Assembly: GCF_002154555.1 (NCBI RefSeq) | Contig: NZ_MUNF01000055.1 | Span: forward strand, 1 to 36,527 | DNA from: Streptomyces murinus | GTDB lineage: Bacteria > Actinomycetota > Actinomycetes > Streptomycetales > Streptomycetaceae | Length of the DNA stretch: 36,527 nt | Direction of reading: 5' to 3' | In this document: positions 1 through 9,251 of the stretch, piece by piece | How positions within the stretch are numbered: the first letter of the stretch is position 1 | Layout of the letters: the number at the start of each line of letters is the position of its first letter | Translations under genes and position numbers: made by a program | The notes under the pieces: generated by a model | Seen by the model: only the letters and a program-made list of their open reading frames with translations | Databases searched by the model: none | Told to the model about the DNA's origin: nothing

Positions 1-904
1 ACGTACGGCTGCTGGCGGCGGCCGCCTCGGAGGCGTCGCGGTGCCGGTTCAGGGCCTGGCCCGCCGCCAGCAGCCGTACGTCCACGGGGGTCCCGGCGTC
101 CAGCACCTCGCGCGCGTAGCGGTGCAGACGCAGCAGCAGCCGTACCTGGTGCCAGGGGCCGTCCTGGGGGTGCGGGGACGGATCCGGGGACAGGCCGTGG
201 ATCAGCGCCTCCGCGTTGTACGGGTGGCCCGCGGTGAGCAGCGGCAGCGCGGTGATGGCGTCGGTGAGCCGCTCGCGGGCGGCGCCGGCCAGCGGGCGCA
301 GGTCGGTGGTGGTGGCGGTGGGGGTGAGGGGCACCTCACTGGCGAGCACGGCGACTTTGTCGGCGACGGCGTGGAAGCGGCTGGAGCCGAGCGCCTGGAG
401 GGCGGTGGAGTGGGCGCGGGTCCGGGCGAGGGTGAGCTGGCGGTCGAGCAGGGCGCCCGCCTTCGCCGCGCCCACCGTCAGATTGCCGCGCTCCGGCGGG
501 GCGGCCGCGGGGCCGCCGGGCACCGTCACCTGCTCGGGGAAGGCCGCCGCCCCCGACAGCCGGTGCAGTGCCTGAAGCAGCCGCTCCAGCCGGGCCTCGT
601 ACGCGTGCTCAAGCGCCAAGGTGCCCGAGAGCCACGCCAGTTCGGGCCGCATCGACTCCGACCAGGCGGGGTCGAGCAGGGGGCGGTAGGTGTGCAGGCT
701 GCCGCTGATGCGCCGGGCCGAGCGGCGCAGGGCGCGGGCCGCGTCGACGGATTCCTCGCCGGAGCCCGTGGCGCCCCCGGTCTCCCGGTGCAGGCGCAGG
801 GCGCGCAGGAACTCCGTGGCGTGGGTGCGCAGATAGCCCGCGAGGGCGTCCCCCGTCACCACCTCGGCCGTGGGGTCCGTCGGGTCAAGGTGTTGCTGTG
901 CCAC
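1..904 (-). CDS. CHAD domain protein (3' end beyond window)
   Basis: The reverse strand reads open from a GTG at 904 to the window edge, about 301 residues with no stop, so the C-terminus is missing. The product is helical and rich in His and Arg, with typical CHAD features: an early segment with [13 protein letters not shown] that carries the conserved basic residues, a second region around [11 protein letters not shown], and repeated Arg/His-rich helices. CHAD domains bind inorganic polyphosphate and sit next to polyphosphate enzymes, which is established for the family. Here the start lies inside the end of ppk (20 bp overlap), so the two are almost certainly cotranscribed and coupled in translation. 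The likely role is polyphosphate granule association or modulation of polyphosphate metabolism. No catalytic motif is visible. Confidence in the family is good; the exact function is inferred from the partner gene. Confidence 0.85.
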   Translation of the reverse strand, partial: MAQQHLDPTDPTAEVVTGDALAGYLRTHATEFLRALRLHRETGGATGSGEESVDAARALRRSARRISGSLHTYRPLLDPAWSESMRPELAWLSGTLALEHAYEARLERLLQALHRLSGAAAFPEQVTVPGGPAAAPPERGNLTVGAAKAGALLDRQLTLARTRAHSTALQALGSSRFHAVADKVAVLASEVPLTPTATTTDLRPLAGAARERLTDAITALPLLTAGHPYNAEALIHGLSPDPSPHPQDGPWHQVRLLLRLHRYAREVLDAGTPVDVRLLAAGQALNRHRDASEAAAASSRT

Positions 905-3116
905 GCCGGCGCCTCCGGGCGTCTATGAGCATCTCCTGGATGTTGCGCAGGGGTTGGCCGTCCGCGTCTATCGCGTGCCGGGTCCACTCGCCGTCCGGGC
1001 CGAGGTGCCAGGACGCGGTGGTGTCGGACATGCCGGTGTCCAGCAGCCGGTTGATGGCCGCGCGGTGGCCGGGGTCGACGACCCGCACCAGGGCCTCGAT
1101 CCGCCGGTCGAGGTTGCGGTGCATCATGTCGGCGCTGCCGATCCACACCTCGGGCTCGCCGCCGTTGCCGAAGGCGAACACCCGGGAGTGCTCCAGGAAG
1201 CGGCCGAGGATCGAGCGGACCCGGATGTTCTCCGAGAGCCCGGGGACGCCGGGCCGGATCGCGCAGATGCCGCGGACCCAGACGTCCACCGGCACGCCCG
1301 CCTGGGCGGCCCGGTAGAGGGCATCGATGACGGCCTCGTCGACCATCGAGTTGACCTTGATGCGGATGAACGCCGGGCGGCCCGCGCGATGGTGCTGGAT
1401 CTCCTTGGTGATCCGCGATATCAGGCCGTCCCGCAGGGACTTGGGGGCGACCAGCAGCCGGCGGTAGGTCTCCCGGCGGGAGTAGCCGGACAGCCGGTTG
1501 AACAGGTCGGAGAGGTCGGCGCCGACCTGCGGGTCGGCGGTGAGCAGGCCGAGGTCCTCGTACAGCCGGGCGGTCTTCGGGTGGTAGTTGCCGGTGCCGA
1601 CGTGGCTGTAGCGGCGCAGGGTCTCGCCCTCCTGGCGGACCACCAGCGACAGCTTGCAGTGCGTCTTCAGGCCGACCAGGCCGTAGACGACGTGGCAGCC
1701 GGCCTCCTCCAGCTTCTTCGCCCACTTGATGTTGGCGTGCTCGTCGAAGCGGGCCTTGATCTCCACCAGCACCAGGACCTGCTTGCCGGACTCGGCGGCG
1801 TCTATGAGCGCGTCCACGATCGGGGAGTCGCCGGAGGTGCGGTACAGGGTCTGCTTGATCGCGAGGACGTCCGGGTCCTCGGCGGCCTGCTGGAGGAAGG
1901 CCTGCACGGAGGTGGAGAAGCTGTCGTAGGGGTGGTGCAGCAGCACGTCCCGCTGGCGCAGCGCCGCGAAGATGTCGGGCGCGGAGGCCGACTCGACCTC
2001 GGCGAGGTCGCGGTGGGTGCCCGCGATGAACTTGCGGTACTTCAGCTCGGGCCGGTCCAGGCCGTGGATGCGGAACAGACCGGTGAGGTCGAGCGGGCCG
2101 GGCAGCGGGTAGACCTCGGCCTCGGAGACCTTCAGCTCGCGCACCAGCAGGTCGAGCACCTCGCGGTCGATGGACTCCTCGACCTCCAGGCGCACCGGCG
2201 GCCCGAAGCGGCGCCGCATGAGTTCCTTCTCCAGGGCCTGGAGCAGGTTCTCGGCGTCGTCCTCCTCGACCTCCAGGTCCTCGTTGCGGGTGAGCCGGAA
2301 GGCGTGGTGCTCCAGCACCTCCATGCCGGGGAACAGCTCTTCGAGGTGGGCGGCGATGACGTCCTCGACGGGGACGTACCGGCCGGGGCTGGACTCCAGG
2401 AAGCGGGAGAGCAGCGGCGGCACCTTCACCCGCGCGAAGTGCTTGTGGCCGCTGACCGGGTTGCGTACGACGACGGCCAGGTTCAGGGACAGGCCGGAGA
2501 TGTACGGGAAGGGGTGCGCGGGGTCGACGGCGAGCGGGGTGAGGACCGGGAAGATCTGGTGCCGGAACAGCGTGAACAGGCGGGCCTGCTCCTTGTCCGT
2601 CAGCTCGCTCCAGCGCACCAGGTGGATGCCCTCCTCCGCGAGCGCGGGGGCGACGTCCTCGTGGTAGCAGGCGGCGTGCCGGGCCATCAGCTCACGCGAG
2701 CGGCCCCAGATCATCTCCAGGACCTCGCGCGGCTGGAGCCCGGAGGCGGACCGGGTGGCCACGCCGGTGGCGATGCGGCGCTTGAGTCCGGCGACCCGGA
2801 CCATGAAGAACTCGTCCAGGTTGCTGGCGAAGATCGCGAGGAAGTTGGCGCGCTCCAGCAGGGGGGTGTTCGGGTCCTCGGCCAGTTCCAGGACGCGTTC
2901 GTTGAAGGCGAGCCAGCTGCGCTCCCGGTCGAGGAAGCGGCCCTGGGGCAGCGGGGTGCCGTCGGCCTGGGACTCCTCGTACGCGTCGAGATCCGCGTCG
3001 AGGTCGGGTTCCAGGTCGGAGACCGCGGAGGTCACCGTGTGCGGCCGGTGCGCCGCGATGGAGCCCACGGGGGGCTGCGGGTGCTGTGCCTCTGCCTGGG
3101 TGTCTTGCTGGCTCAT
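885..3116 (-). CDS. ppk: Polyphosphate kinase (PPK1)
   Basis: Reversible transfer of the ATP gamma-phosphate onto polyphosphate. The 743-residue length fits PPK1. All four PPK1 regions are recognisable: N domain with [19 protein letters not shown], head domain with YEDLF-type contacts replaced here by [15 protein letters not shown], and the C1/C2 catalytic part. The phosphohistidine is H505 in [11 protein letters not shown], with the second conserved His at 512; the segment [18 protein letters not shown] is the ATP-site loop. I chose the ATG at 3116 because the preceding in-frame ATG at 3239 adds a low-complexity Pro/Gly-rich stretch and related Streptomyces proteins begin with MSQ. The upstream 380 bp contain no gene. 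In Streptomyces ppk is known to be PhoP-controlled under phosphate limitation, but I could not see a convincing PHO box. Downstream CHAD gene overlaps. Confidence 0.97.
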   Translation of the reverse strand: MSQQDTQAEAQHPQPPVGSIAAHRPHTVTSAVSDLEPDLDADLDAYEESQADGTPLPQGRFLDRERSWLAFNERVLELAEDPNTPLLERANFLAIFASNLDEFFMVRVAGLKRRIATGVATRSASGLQPREVLEMIWGRSRELMARHAACYHEDVAPALAEEGIHLVRWSELTDKEQARLFTLFRHQIFPVLTPLAVDPAHPFPYISGLSLNLAVVVRNPVSGHKHFARVKVPPLLSRFLESSPGRYVPVEDVIAAHLEELFPGMEVLEHHAFRLTRNEDLEVEEDDAENLLQALEKELMRRRFGPPVRLEVEESIDREVLDLLVRELKVSEAEVYPLPGPLDLTGLFRIHGLDRPELKYRKFIAGTHRDLAEVESASAPDIFAALRQRDVLLHHPYDSFSTSVQAFLQQAAEDPDVLAIKQTLYRTSGDSPIVDALIDAAESGKQVLVLVEIKARFDEHANIKWAKKLEEAGCHVVYGLVGLKTHCKLSLVVRQEGETLRRYSHVGTGNYHPKTARLYEDLGLLTADPQVGADLSDLFNRLSGYSRRETYRRLLVAPKSLRDGLISRITKEIQHHRAGRPAFIRIKVNSMVDEAVIDALYRAAQAGVPVDVWVRGICAIRPGVPGLSENIRVRSILGRFLEHSRVFAFGNGGEPEVWIGSADMMHRNLDRRIEALVRVVDPGHRAAINRLLDTGMSDTTASWHLGPDGEWTRHAIDADGQPLRNIQEMLIDARRRRRGTATP

Positions 3117-3380
3117 GAACCCATTCTTCCGCGCGACCGGTGCGACAGGCGCGTCGGAACGCGCGGGCGGGAGCGTCACGGTCCCGTTGCCCGCGGGCCC
3201 CTCGGGGGGCGGCGAAGGTTCTGGCACGACGGGTTTCATTGGCCGAGCGTCGCAAGCCCGTCTGAATCGATGGTTACGGAGACATGACGTGCGGGATAGC
3301 GCGGGGCGGCTCCCGGGGGTCCGGGGTGCGAAAGCGACGGATTCCGCAGCGGCCCGGACGCGGTCGTACAAGGTCGTACA
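3117..3380. other. Intergenic region upstream of ppk, no gene
   Basis: No credible gene. On the minus strand it should hold the ppk promoter. A stretch at about 3258-3290 has weak 11-bp periodicity (GTCATGT, GTAACCA, TTCAGAC) that loosely resembles a degenerate PhoP box but matches the GTTCACC consensus poorly. The Shine-Dalgarno sequence before the ppk ATG is also weak. Confidence 0.4.
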
Positions 3381-3425
3381 GGTACGAAAGCCCGGGTGCT
3401 CGTACGGGTACGAAAGCCCGGGTGC
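3381..3425. repeat. Two direct copies of a 19-bp repeat
   Basis: The 19-bp unit GGTACGAAAGCCCGGGTGC occurs at 3381-3399 and again at 3407-3425, start to start 26 bp. The second copy runs into the 5' arm of the long hairpin at 3416-3461. Shorter TCGTAC motifs surround it. Confidence 0.9.
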
Positions 3426-3461
3426 GGGACCGTACGGCAGCGTACGGTCCCGCACCCGGGC
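3416..3461 (-). terminator. Perfect 21-bp inverted repeat, 4-nt loop
   Basis: Positions 3416-3436 are the exact reverse complement of 3441-3461, with loop GCAG. It lies about 35 bp beyond the stop codon of the ABC permease gene, so it is most simply the terminator of the YtrA/ABC operon. There is no clear U-tract, which is usual in Streptomyces. Confidence 0.8.
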
Positions 3462-3495
3462 GGAGAAGGGCCGGACGGCCCGTGCCGGAGAGGGC

Positions 3496-4485
3496 TCAGG
3501 CCCGCACGGCGCGCAGCGTCCCGGTCTGCCGGCGCAGGACCAGGAAGCAGCCGGTGACCAGCAGCGCGGCGACGGCCAGGGTCAGTGCGGTGGTGGTGAG
3601 CTGGAGTCCCCAGAGGTGGGACTGCGGCTGGTAGGTGTTGTAGCGGCCGGCGAAGCGGTCGAACGCCGTCGCGCAGGACGCGACGGAGTCGCACGTCGGG
3701 GGCGGGACATGGGCGCCGGAGGCGGTCACCATGCCCTGGTCGACCACCATGCCCTTGCCGAGGAAGCCCTGGTCGACGGTGCTCAGCCGGGTCACCGCGG
3801 GCCACAGGTGCGGCATCGCCAGCTCGGTCAGCCAGCGCACGACGCCTATTGCCACCAGGCCGACCGCCAGCGCGGGCAGCGTCCGGCGCAGCAGCAGGCC
3901 CGCCAGGGCGCCGGCGGCGAGCCCGGCGAGGGCCATGGCCGCGAGGGTGGGGCCGCCCGCGTGGAAGGTGAAGCGGTCGTACCACTCCTTGGCGGTCTCG
4001 ATCCGGCCCTGGCTCGCGGTCCAGGCGCGGTGGTGCAGCCAGGCCAGCAGTCCGGTGCAGACGGTGACGCCGAGCGCCGGGACGGCGAGGCGCACGGCCA
4101 GCCAGCGGGCCGGGGAGGTGGCCTGGGTCCAGGCGAGCCGGGCGGTGCCGGACTCCAGCTCCCGGCCGGTCAGCGCGGCGCCCGCCCAGGCGGCCAGCAC
4201 GAAGGGCAGCACGTTCAGGGCGATGGTGGCGTAGTTGTAGTAGTCCTTGTAGCGCAGGATCGCGTTCTGGTCGTAGCTGCACCGCTCGCTCGTGGTGCAG
4301 CTCTCGTACTGCCGCCAGGCGTCCGCCGCCGCGTTCAGGAGCGGGCCGTCGAGGGCGAGCAGCAGGGCGATCAGGGCGATCCAGAGCACGGCCCAGGTGT
4401 AGAGCGCGGGCCGGTGCAGGCGCAGCAGCCAGCGGGTCTGCCGGGGCCGGTCGACGGGCGCGGCGGTCAGGGTCACGGCGCTCAC
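3496..4485 (-). CDS. ABC transporter permease
   Basis: A 329-residue integral membrane protein with about six hydrophobic segments: one near residues 25-45, one following an extracytoplasmic loop that carries a CTTSERC pair of cysteines, and four more toward the C-terminus, the last near 290-312. The sequence [16 protein letters not shown] is typical of ABC-2-like permeases, as is [12 protein letters not shown]. The GTG start at 4485 overlaps the TGA of the ATPase gene (GTGA), so the two are translationally coupled. With the ATPase and the YtrA-type regulator it forms a three-gene unit of the kind usually linked to export of, or response to, cell-envelope stress agents. The substrate cannot be told from sequence. 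Confidence 0.88.
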   Translation of the reverse strand: MSAVTLTAAPVDRPRQTRWLLRLHRPALYTWAVLWIALIALLLALDGPLLNAAADAWRQYESCTTSERCSYDQNAILRYKDYYNYATIALNVLPFVLAAWAGAALTGRELESGTARLAWTQATSPARWLAVRLAVPALGVTVCTGLLAWLHHRAWTASQGRIETAKEWYDRFTFHAGGPTLAAMALAGLAAGALAGLLLRRTLPALAVGLVAIGVVRWLTELAMPHLWPAVTRLSTVDQGFLGKGMVVDQGMVTASGAHVPPPTCDSVASCATAFDRFAGRYNTYQPQSHLWGLQLTTTALTLAVAALLVTGCFLVLRRQTGTLRAVRA

Positions 4486-5354
4486 GCGGCACGCTCCTCG
4501 GTCGGGTTCGGTGCGCCGGCGTCCCGCAGATGGGCGAGGACCAGCTCTTCCAGGGAGGGCGCGGCGGTGCGCCAGTCGTCGGCGAGCGGTCCGGCCGGGC
4601 GGATCAGCGCGGTGAGCTGGCGTCCGGTGACACGGGACTCGACCACGGTGTGCGGGGCGAGGTCGGCGCTCGCGGCGCCGCTGACCCGCAGATGGGCGCC
4701 GAGCAGCTCGTCGATCTCGCCGGCCAGCCGGACCCGGCCGCCCGCGACCAGCAGCAGATGGTCGCAGGAGTCCTCCAGCTCCGCGATGACGTGCGAGGAC
4801 AGCACGATCGTGGTGCCGTGCATCGCGGCCTGGCCCATCAGCGTGCCCATCAGCTCGTGCCGGGCCAGTGGGTCCAGGTCGGCCATCGGCTCGTCCAGGA
4901 GCAGCAGCTCGGGCCGCTTGCCGAGGGCGAGGGCGAGCGCGACACGGGTGCGCTGGCCGCCGGAGAGGGTGCGGATCCGGGCGGTCGCGTCCAGCTCCTT
5001 GACGATGTGCCCGGCCAGCTCCGCGTCCCAGCGCCCGGGGTTGAGGTCGGCGCCCATGCGCAGCGTCTCGGCGACGGTGAGCTGCGGGTACAGCGGCTTG
5101 TCCTGGGCGACGTAGCCGACCCGGGGCCTGGCCTGCGCGGCGGTGGTGCCGAGGACGGTGAGGGCGCCCTCGGTGGGGCCCGTCAGTCCGGTGGCGAGGG
5201 CCAGCAGGGTGGACTTGCCCGCCCCGTTGGGGCCCACGACGGCGCACACGCGCCCGGTCGGCAGGTGGAACGCGCAGTCCCGCAGGGCCCAGCGGCCCCG
5301 GCGGCCGAACCGCTTGCCCAGAGCGTCGGCCCGCAGGGCCGTGTCGCTGCTCAT
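4482..5354 (-). CDS. ABC transporter ATP-binding protein
   Basis: A 290-residue nucleotide-binding protein that powers the adjacent permease. Walker A is GPNGAGKST at residues 41-49, the Q-loop is YVAQDKPLYP near 81-90, the signature LSGGQ is at 130-134, Walker B LLLLDEP at 150-156, and the switch His is in VLSSHVIAELEDS. After the ATPase core there is a roughly 75-residue C-terminal tail containing PHTVVESRVTGRQL, seen in ABC-2 exporter ATPases. The ATG overlaps the TGA of the regulator (ATGA) and its own TGA overlaps the permease GTG, so all three genes are coupled. Confidence 0.93.
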   Translation of the reverse strand: MSSDTALRADALGKRFGRRGRWALRDCAFHLPTGRVCAVVGPNGAGKSTLLALATGLTGPTEGALTVLGTTAAQARPRVGYVAQDKPLYPQLTVAETLRMGADLNPGRWDAELAGHIVKELDATARIRTLSGGQRTRVALALALGKRPELLLLDEPMADLDPLARHELMGTLMGQAAMHGTTIVLSSHVIAELEDSCDHLLLVAGGRVRLAGEIDELLGAHLRVSGAASADLAPHTVVESRVTGRQLTALIRPAGPLADDWRTAAPSLEELVLAHLRDAGAPNPTEERAA

Positions 5355-5737
5355 GACGGATCTCCCTGGAAGTGCTTGTCGAGTACGGCGGTGAAGAGCG
5401 CGGCCACGTCCTCCCGCTCCAGGCCGGCCGCGTCGGCGCGGCGGGCCCAGTCCTCCAGCTCGGTGCGGAGCGGGGAGTCGGCGGGGGTGGCGCCCAGTGC
5501 CCGGCGCACGAAGGTGCCGAGTCCACGCCGTGCCTCGACCAGGCCCTCCCGCTCCAGTTCGCGGTAGGCCTTGAGGACGGTGTTGGGGTTGATGGCGGTG
5601 GCCTCGACGACCTCGCGGGCCGTGGGCAGCCGGTCGCCGGGGCGCAGCAGGCCCAGGCGCAGGGCCTGTTTGGTCTGCTGGACGATCTGGACGTACGTGG
5701 CGACACCGCTGTGCCGGTCGATGCGATATTCGACCAC
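5351..5737 (-). CDS. GntR family regulator, YtrA subfamily
   Basis: A small (128 aa) GntR protein: winged helix of roughly 70 residues with YVQIVQQTKQALRLG, LRPGDRLPTAREV and INPNTVLKAYRELEREGLV, then a short two-helix dimerisation tail. That short tail and the linked ABC genes are the marks of the YtrA subgroup, usually an autorepressor of the downstream ABC genes. I chose the GTG at 5737 (MVEYRIDRHSG), which matches family N-termini and has a GAAAGGGTGG ribosome-binding site just upstream; the GTG at 5749 would add four residues and fall within that site. A perfect palindrome overlaps the ribosome-binding site and is the likely operator. Confidence 0.9.
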   Translation of the reverse strand: MVEYRIDRHSGVATYVQIVQQTKQALRLGLLRPGDRLPTAREVVEATAINPNTVLKAYRELEREGLVEARRGLGTFVRRALGATPADSPLRTELEDWARRADAAGLEREDVAALFTAVLDKHFQGDPS

Positions 5738-5740
5738 GCG

Positions 5741-5784
5741 TTGCACCACCCTTTCACTAATTGAGTAGTGAAAGGGTGGTGCAA
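5741..5784 (-). promoter_or_regulatory. Perfect 19-bp palindrome, likely YtrA-type operator
   Basis: Positions 5741-5759 (TTGCACCACCCTTTCACTA) are the exact reverse complement of 5766-5784, with a 6-bp centre. The arm contains the regulator's ribosome-binding site and ends four bases from its GTG. A protein bound here would block the start of the operon; folded in RNA, the same sequence would hide the Shine-Dalgarno. The binder is inferred to be the adjacent GntR protein. Confidence 0.75.
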
Positions 5785-5786
5785 AG

Positions 5787-5816
5787 AAGGGGCGGCCGTC
5801 AAGGCGACCGCCCCTT
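5787..5816 (-). terminator. Hairpin terminator after mshD
   Basis: AAGGGGCGG at 5787-5795 pairs with CCGCCCCTT at 5808-5816 around a 12-nt loop, 22 bp past the mshD stop. It separates mshD from the downstream regulator/ABC operon. Confidence 0.7.
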
Positions 5817-5838
5817 AAGGGTCCTTACGGGCCTTATG

Positions 5839-6765
5839 TCACGTCTCTGTCCGGTACATCAGGTCCGTCTCGTACGTACGGAAGCCCAGCCGCTCGTACA
5901 CCGAGACCGCGGCCTTGTTGTCGGCGTCGACGTAGAGCATCGCGGTCGGCAGGCCCTGCGCGGCGAGGTGGCGCAGGCCGATGGTGGTGAGCGCCTTGCC
6001 GAGGCCGCCGCCCTGCTCGCCGGGGCGGACCCCGAGCACATAGACCTCGCCGAGGCCCTCCTCGGCGTGCACCTTGGTCCAGTGGAAGCCGATCAGCTCC
6101 CCGCGCCGCTCGGCGAGGAAGAACCCGGCCGGGTCGAACCACGGCTGGGCCTTGCGGTCGTCCAGGTCGCGCTGGGTCAGCGAGCCCTGCTCGGGGTGGT
6201 GGGCGAACGCGCCCGCGTTGACCGCGAGCCAGGCGGTGTCGTCCTTGCCGGGCTCGAAGGCGCGCACGCTCACGCCCTCGGGCAGCTGCGGGTCCGGCAG
6301 TTCGAGACCGGTCAACTCCCGCCGCATCTGGCGCAGTTCGCGGAACAGGGTGAGGCCGAGCACCTGGGCGAGATGGCGGGCGGCGGGGTGCCCGCCGTGC
6401 GCCCACACCCGCAGCCGCTTGCCGGAGGCGGCGAGCAGGGCCGCGCCGAGCGCCCGCCCGTGTCCGTGCCCGCGGAACTCGGGGCCGATGACGAGTTCGG
6501 CGGCCGGCGCCTCCACCGGGTCGGTGTCTTCCAGCTGGGCGTAGCCGACGAGTTGGCCGTCGACCGACAGCAGCAGATGCGAGACGCCCTCCCGGGCCCC
6601 TCCGCGCAGCTGTAGCCGGCCCTGCTCGGACACCGGCTGCTGCCCGTCGACCCGCGCGGCCTCGCCGAGCAGGGTGAGCACGGCCTCGGCCTGGTCCGGG
6701 GTGAGCGCGGAATGGGTCTCGATGGAGCGGGCGGGAAAGGCCCGTACGGTGTCGTCGCTGCTCAT
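5839..6765 (-). CDS. mshD: Mycothiol synthase
   Basis: Acetyl-CoA:Cys-GlcN-Ins acetyltransferase, the last step in mycothiol synthesis in the cytoplasm. The 308 residues hold two GNAT domains as in MshD: an N-terminal one (about 15-145) with acetyl-CoA loop FRGHGHGRALGAALL and a C-terminal one (about 160-305) with RPGEQGGGLGKAL. The family-typical ends are present, QPWFDPAGFFLAERRGELIG and LYVDADNKAAVSVYERLGF. The ATG at 6765 begins MSSDDTVRAF. Mycothiol is the low-molecular-weight thiol of actinobacteria, which fits the host. It is transcribed alone, with its own hairpin downstream. Confidence 0.95.
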   Translation of the reverse strand: MSSDDTVRAFPARSIETHSALTPDQAEAVLTLLGEAARVDGQQPVSEQGRLQLRGGAREGVSHLLLSVDGQLVGYAQLEDTDPVEAPAAELVIGPEFRGHGHGRALGAALLAASGKRLRVWAHGGHPAARHLAQVLGLTLFRELRQMRRELTGLELPDPQLPEGVSVRAFEPGKDDTAWLAVNAGAFAHHPEQGSLTQRDLDDRKAQPWFDPAGFFLAERRGELIGFHWTKVHAEEGLGEVYVLGVRPGEQGGGLGKALTTIGLRHLAAQGLPTAMLYVDADNKAAVSVYERLGFRTYETDLMYRTET

Positions 6766-6898
6766 GCGTACGAGGGTACGGGGCGGTCACGGGCGACGCC
6801 GAGAACACCGGCCGGGAGTCGACCGGCGCGGGTGCGCCGGGATGCCGTCGCGGTGTCCTTCACGGTGCCCACGATGTCCACGGTGCCCGCGGTGTCCT
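6766..6898. other. Short intergenic with repeated GGTGTCC/GGTGCCC units
   Basis: No gene seen. Positions about 6850-6903 consist of repeated short units, with CGGTGTCCTTCACG occurring twice and CACGATGTCCACGGTGCCCG between. It carries the mshD promoter region on the minus strand. Confidence 0.5.
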
Positions 6899-7729
6899 TC
6901 ACGCGGGCCGGACGGCGGCCCGCAGGGTGTCCAGGGCCAGCTTGTCCGTCGCGGCGCTCGCACCGGAGAGGCGGTGCACGAGGATCCAGCCCTGCGGTAC
7001 GGCACCGGCGAAGACGGACGCGCCGCGTGTCGCGCCGTTGTGCCACAGCAGGCGCCCCGCCTTCTGCCACGCCGGCGCGGGCTCGCCGAGCCTGCGGTCG
7101 ACGAGCAGGCCGGTGACGAGGCGGGCGGCGGCCCGGGGCGTCGCCCACAGCCCTCCGGCGGGCAGGATCGCGCCGGTCATCGTCCAGGGGCGCCGCGGCC
7201 GCCCGAACAGCCCCCGGCGGCACAGCCGTACGTCGGCGGGCGGGTCGGCGGTGACATCGGTGACGCCGAGGGGGTCGAGAAGGTGACGGCGCAGGAGGTC
7301 CTCGTACGGGGTGCGGGTGGCCGCGACCAGGGCGGCGCCGAGCAGGGCGTAGCCGAGGTTGGAGTACTCCTCGGTGCTGCCCGCGGGCGCCGTGGCCAGC
7401 GTGTCGAGGCGTCGTACGACCGAGTCCAGGGCCCGGTCGTCGAAGCCCGCGTACGGGTCGCGCCCGCGGATCCCCTCGGGCAGCCGGGGCAGGCCCGAGG
7501 TGTGCGCGGCGAGATGGCGCAGGGTGATCCCGGTGCCGCCGGGCGCCGGCAGGAACCGTTCCAGCGGGTCGTCGAGTGCCAGGACCCCGCTGTCGGCCAA
7601 GGCGGTCAGCACGGTCGCCGTGAGCGTCTTGGTCAGGGAACCGATCTGCACGAACAGCCCGGGGTCGTGGCCGTGCAGGATCCGGGGCGCCTCGAAGCTG
7701 CTGAGTATGCAGGTGGGTACGCGGGACAT
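6899..7729 (-). CDS. Serine hydrolase, beta-lactamase (class C/DD-peptidase) family
   Basis: A 276-residue penicillin-binding-type serine hydrolase. The catalytic SxxK is S31-L-T-K34, the second motif is Y122-S-N124, and the third (KTG-like) is H230-N-G232. Family segments such as LRHLAAHTSGLP and GLWATPRAAARL are clear. The ATG at 7729 has an AAGGAA ribosome-binding site, but the protein starts unusually close to the active site, with no signal peptide and no N-terminal strand region of normal length, so it is either a cytoplasmic short member or N-terminally trimmed. Typical reactions are hydrolysis of esters or D-amino-acid peptides; true beta-lactam resistance is not indicated. Confidence 0.85.
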   Translation of the reverse strand: MSRVPTCILSSFEAPRILHGHDPGLFVQIGSLTKTLTATVLTALADSGVLALDDPLERFLPAPGGTGITLRHLAAHTSGLPRLPEGIRGRDPYAGFDDRALDSVVRRLDTLATAPAGSTEEYSNLGYALLGAALVAATRTPYEDLLRRHLLDPLGVTDVTADPPADVRLCRRGLFGRPRRPWTMTGAILPAGGLWATPRAAARLVTGLLVDRRLGEPAPAWQKAGRLLWHNGATRGASVFAGAVPQGWILVHRLSGASAATDKLALDTLRAAVRPA

Positions 7730-7769
7730 GGCGTTCCTTCGGCGGGACCTTCGGCGGTACCGGACAGGG

Positions 7770-9251
7770 CTACCCTGCCACCTCGGCCGCCGCCGGTTCC
7801 GGTGGGGGGACCGGGGCGCCGGGCAGGCGTACGGTCGCCACCGAGCCGCCGCCGGGGGCCGGGGTCAACGTGACCTCGCCGCCGGACTGCTGGACCGTAC
7901 GCGCGACGATGGACAGGCCGAGGCCGGAGCCGGGGAGGGCACGGGCGCCGGGGGAGCGCCAGAAGCGGTCGAAGACATGGGGGAGTTCGTCCTCGGGGAC
8001 GCCCGGGCCGTGGTCGCGGACGGTGAGGGCACCGTCGGTCAGCCGGACCTCGACCGTGCCGCCCTCCGGGCTGAACTTCACCGCGTTGTCCAGGATGTTG
8101 ACCACCGCGCGCTCCAGCGCCGACGGCTCCCCGACCACGAACCAGGGCTCCAGATCCGCCGTGATCGTCAGCTCCGGGCCACGCAGCCGGGCCCGGCGCA
8201 GCGCCGCCTCCACGGTGTCCTGGAACGGCACCACCTGCACCCGCTCGCCGCGCTGCCCCTCCGAACGTGACAGCTCCTGCAAGTCGCCGATCAGCGAGGC
8301 CAGTTCCGTCATCTGCGCCTTCACCGAGTTCAGCAGCGCCTTGCGGTCCTCGGGCGGCAGCGGGCGGCCGGTCTCCTCGCTGCGGGTGAGCAGTTCGATG
8401 TTGGTGCGCAGCGAGGTCAGCGGGGTGCGCAGCTCGTGCCCGGCGTCCGCGATCAGCCGCTGCTGGAGCTCCCGGGAGCCGGCCAGCGAGGCCGTCATGG
8501 AGTTGAAGGACCGGGACAGCCGGGCCACCTCGTCCTCGCTGTCGTCCTCCACCGGGATCCGGATGGTCAGATCCTCGGTGCGGGAGACGTGCTCCACGGC
8601 CTCCGTGAGCTTGTCCACCGGCCGCAGCCCGGCCCGGGCGACGGCGAGACCCGCGGCACCGGCGCCCAGGACGCCGACACCGGAGACCAGCAGCAGGATG
8701 AGCGCCAGGTCGTTGAGGGTCTTCTGGGTGTTCTTCAGCGGTACCGCGATCATCATGGCCGCGCCCGGATACAGCTGGGGGCCCACGTTGGTGTCGATCA
8801 CAAGCGGCATGGTGAGCACCCGGACGTCATTGCCCTGGGTGTCCGTGCCGTTGCGCAGGATGCCGCTGCTGCGGGTGCCGCCGTCGCGGATCACGGCCCG
8901 GTCGGCGGCGGTGGTCCGCACCGTGCCCGGCGAATCCGAGGGGACACAGGGCGTGCCGTCCGGCTTGACCAGCTGCGAGTAGACGGTCTCGTGGGTGCGC
9001 AGGCCGCTGTAGGGAGAGGGGTCGACCGGCTTGGGCGGGCAGGAGGCGAGCAGCTTGTACACCGCCTCCGCCGCCGGGCGCGGCGCCGATCTCTCCAGGT
9101 CCTTGTCGATCTGCTCGTACAGCTTCCGCTCCACGATGAACCAGCAGGTCACCGACACGGCCGCCACCGCGAACGCCACCGCCGCCGCGACCAGCACGGC
9201 CAGCCTGGCGCGGATCGGGAGCGAGCGGTAGCGCCGTACGACCTTGTTCAC
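7770..9251 (-). CDS. Two-component sensor histidine kinase
   Basis: A membrane sensor kinase of 493 residues. One transmembrane helix lies at about 16-39 and a second at about 181-204, enclosing a 140-residue extracytoplasmic sensor region with two cysteines (71 and 102). A HAMP domain follows (about 205-258), then the H-box with H272 in [11 protein letters not shown]-box NILDNAVKF (N389), G1 DHGPG (413-417) and G2 GSGLGL (441-446). The C-terminus is a Pro/Ala tail. The GTG start at 9251 overlaps the response-regulator TGA (GTGA). The signal is unknown; the nearby membrane-anchored protease upstream suggests envelope or secretion stress, which is inference. Confidence 0.95.
   Translation of the reverse strand: MNKVVRRYRSLPIRARLAVLVAAAVAFAVAAVSVTCWFIVERKLYEQIDKDLERSAPRPAAEAVYKLLASCPPKPVDPSPYSGLRTHETVYSQLVKPDGTPCVPSDSPGTVRTTAADRAVIRDGGTRSSGILRNGTDTQGNDVRVLTMPLVIDTNVGPQLYPGAAMMIAVPLKNTQKTLNDLALILLLVSGVGVLGAGAAGLAVARAGLRPVDKLTEAVEHVSRTEDLTIRIPVEDDSEDEVARLSRSFNSMTASLAGSRELQQRLIADAGHELRTPLTSLRTNIELLTRSEETGRPLPPEDRKALLNSVKAQMTELASLIGDLQELSRSEGQRGERVQVVPFQDTVEAALRRARLRGPELTITADLEPWFVVGEPSALERAVVNILDNAVKFSPEGGTVEVRLTDGALTVRDHGPGVPEDELPHVFDRFWRSPGARALPGSGLGLSIVARTVQQSGGEVTLTPAPGGGSVATVRLPGAPVPPPEPAAAEVAG

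Noticed and set aside
870-3287. Long plus-strand open frame opposite ppk (similarly 21129-23459 minus, 24831-27017 minus, 33876-36029 minus)
   Set aside because: They are mirrors of genuine genes in very GC-rich DNA, with biased composition (runs of Gly, Ala, Arg, Val), no family motifs and no ribosome-binding sites.
3258-3290. Possible PhoP box upstream of ppk
   Set aside because: The 11-bp spacing is suggestive, but the units match GTTCACC poorly; listed only as a weak hint in the intergenic entry.
6899-7729. True beta-lactamase
   Set aside because: No signal peptide and motifs of the broad serine hydrolase family only.
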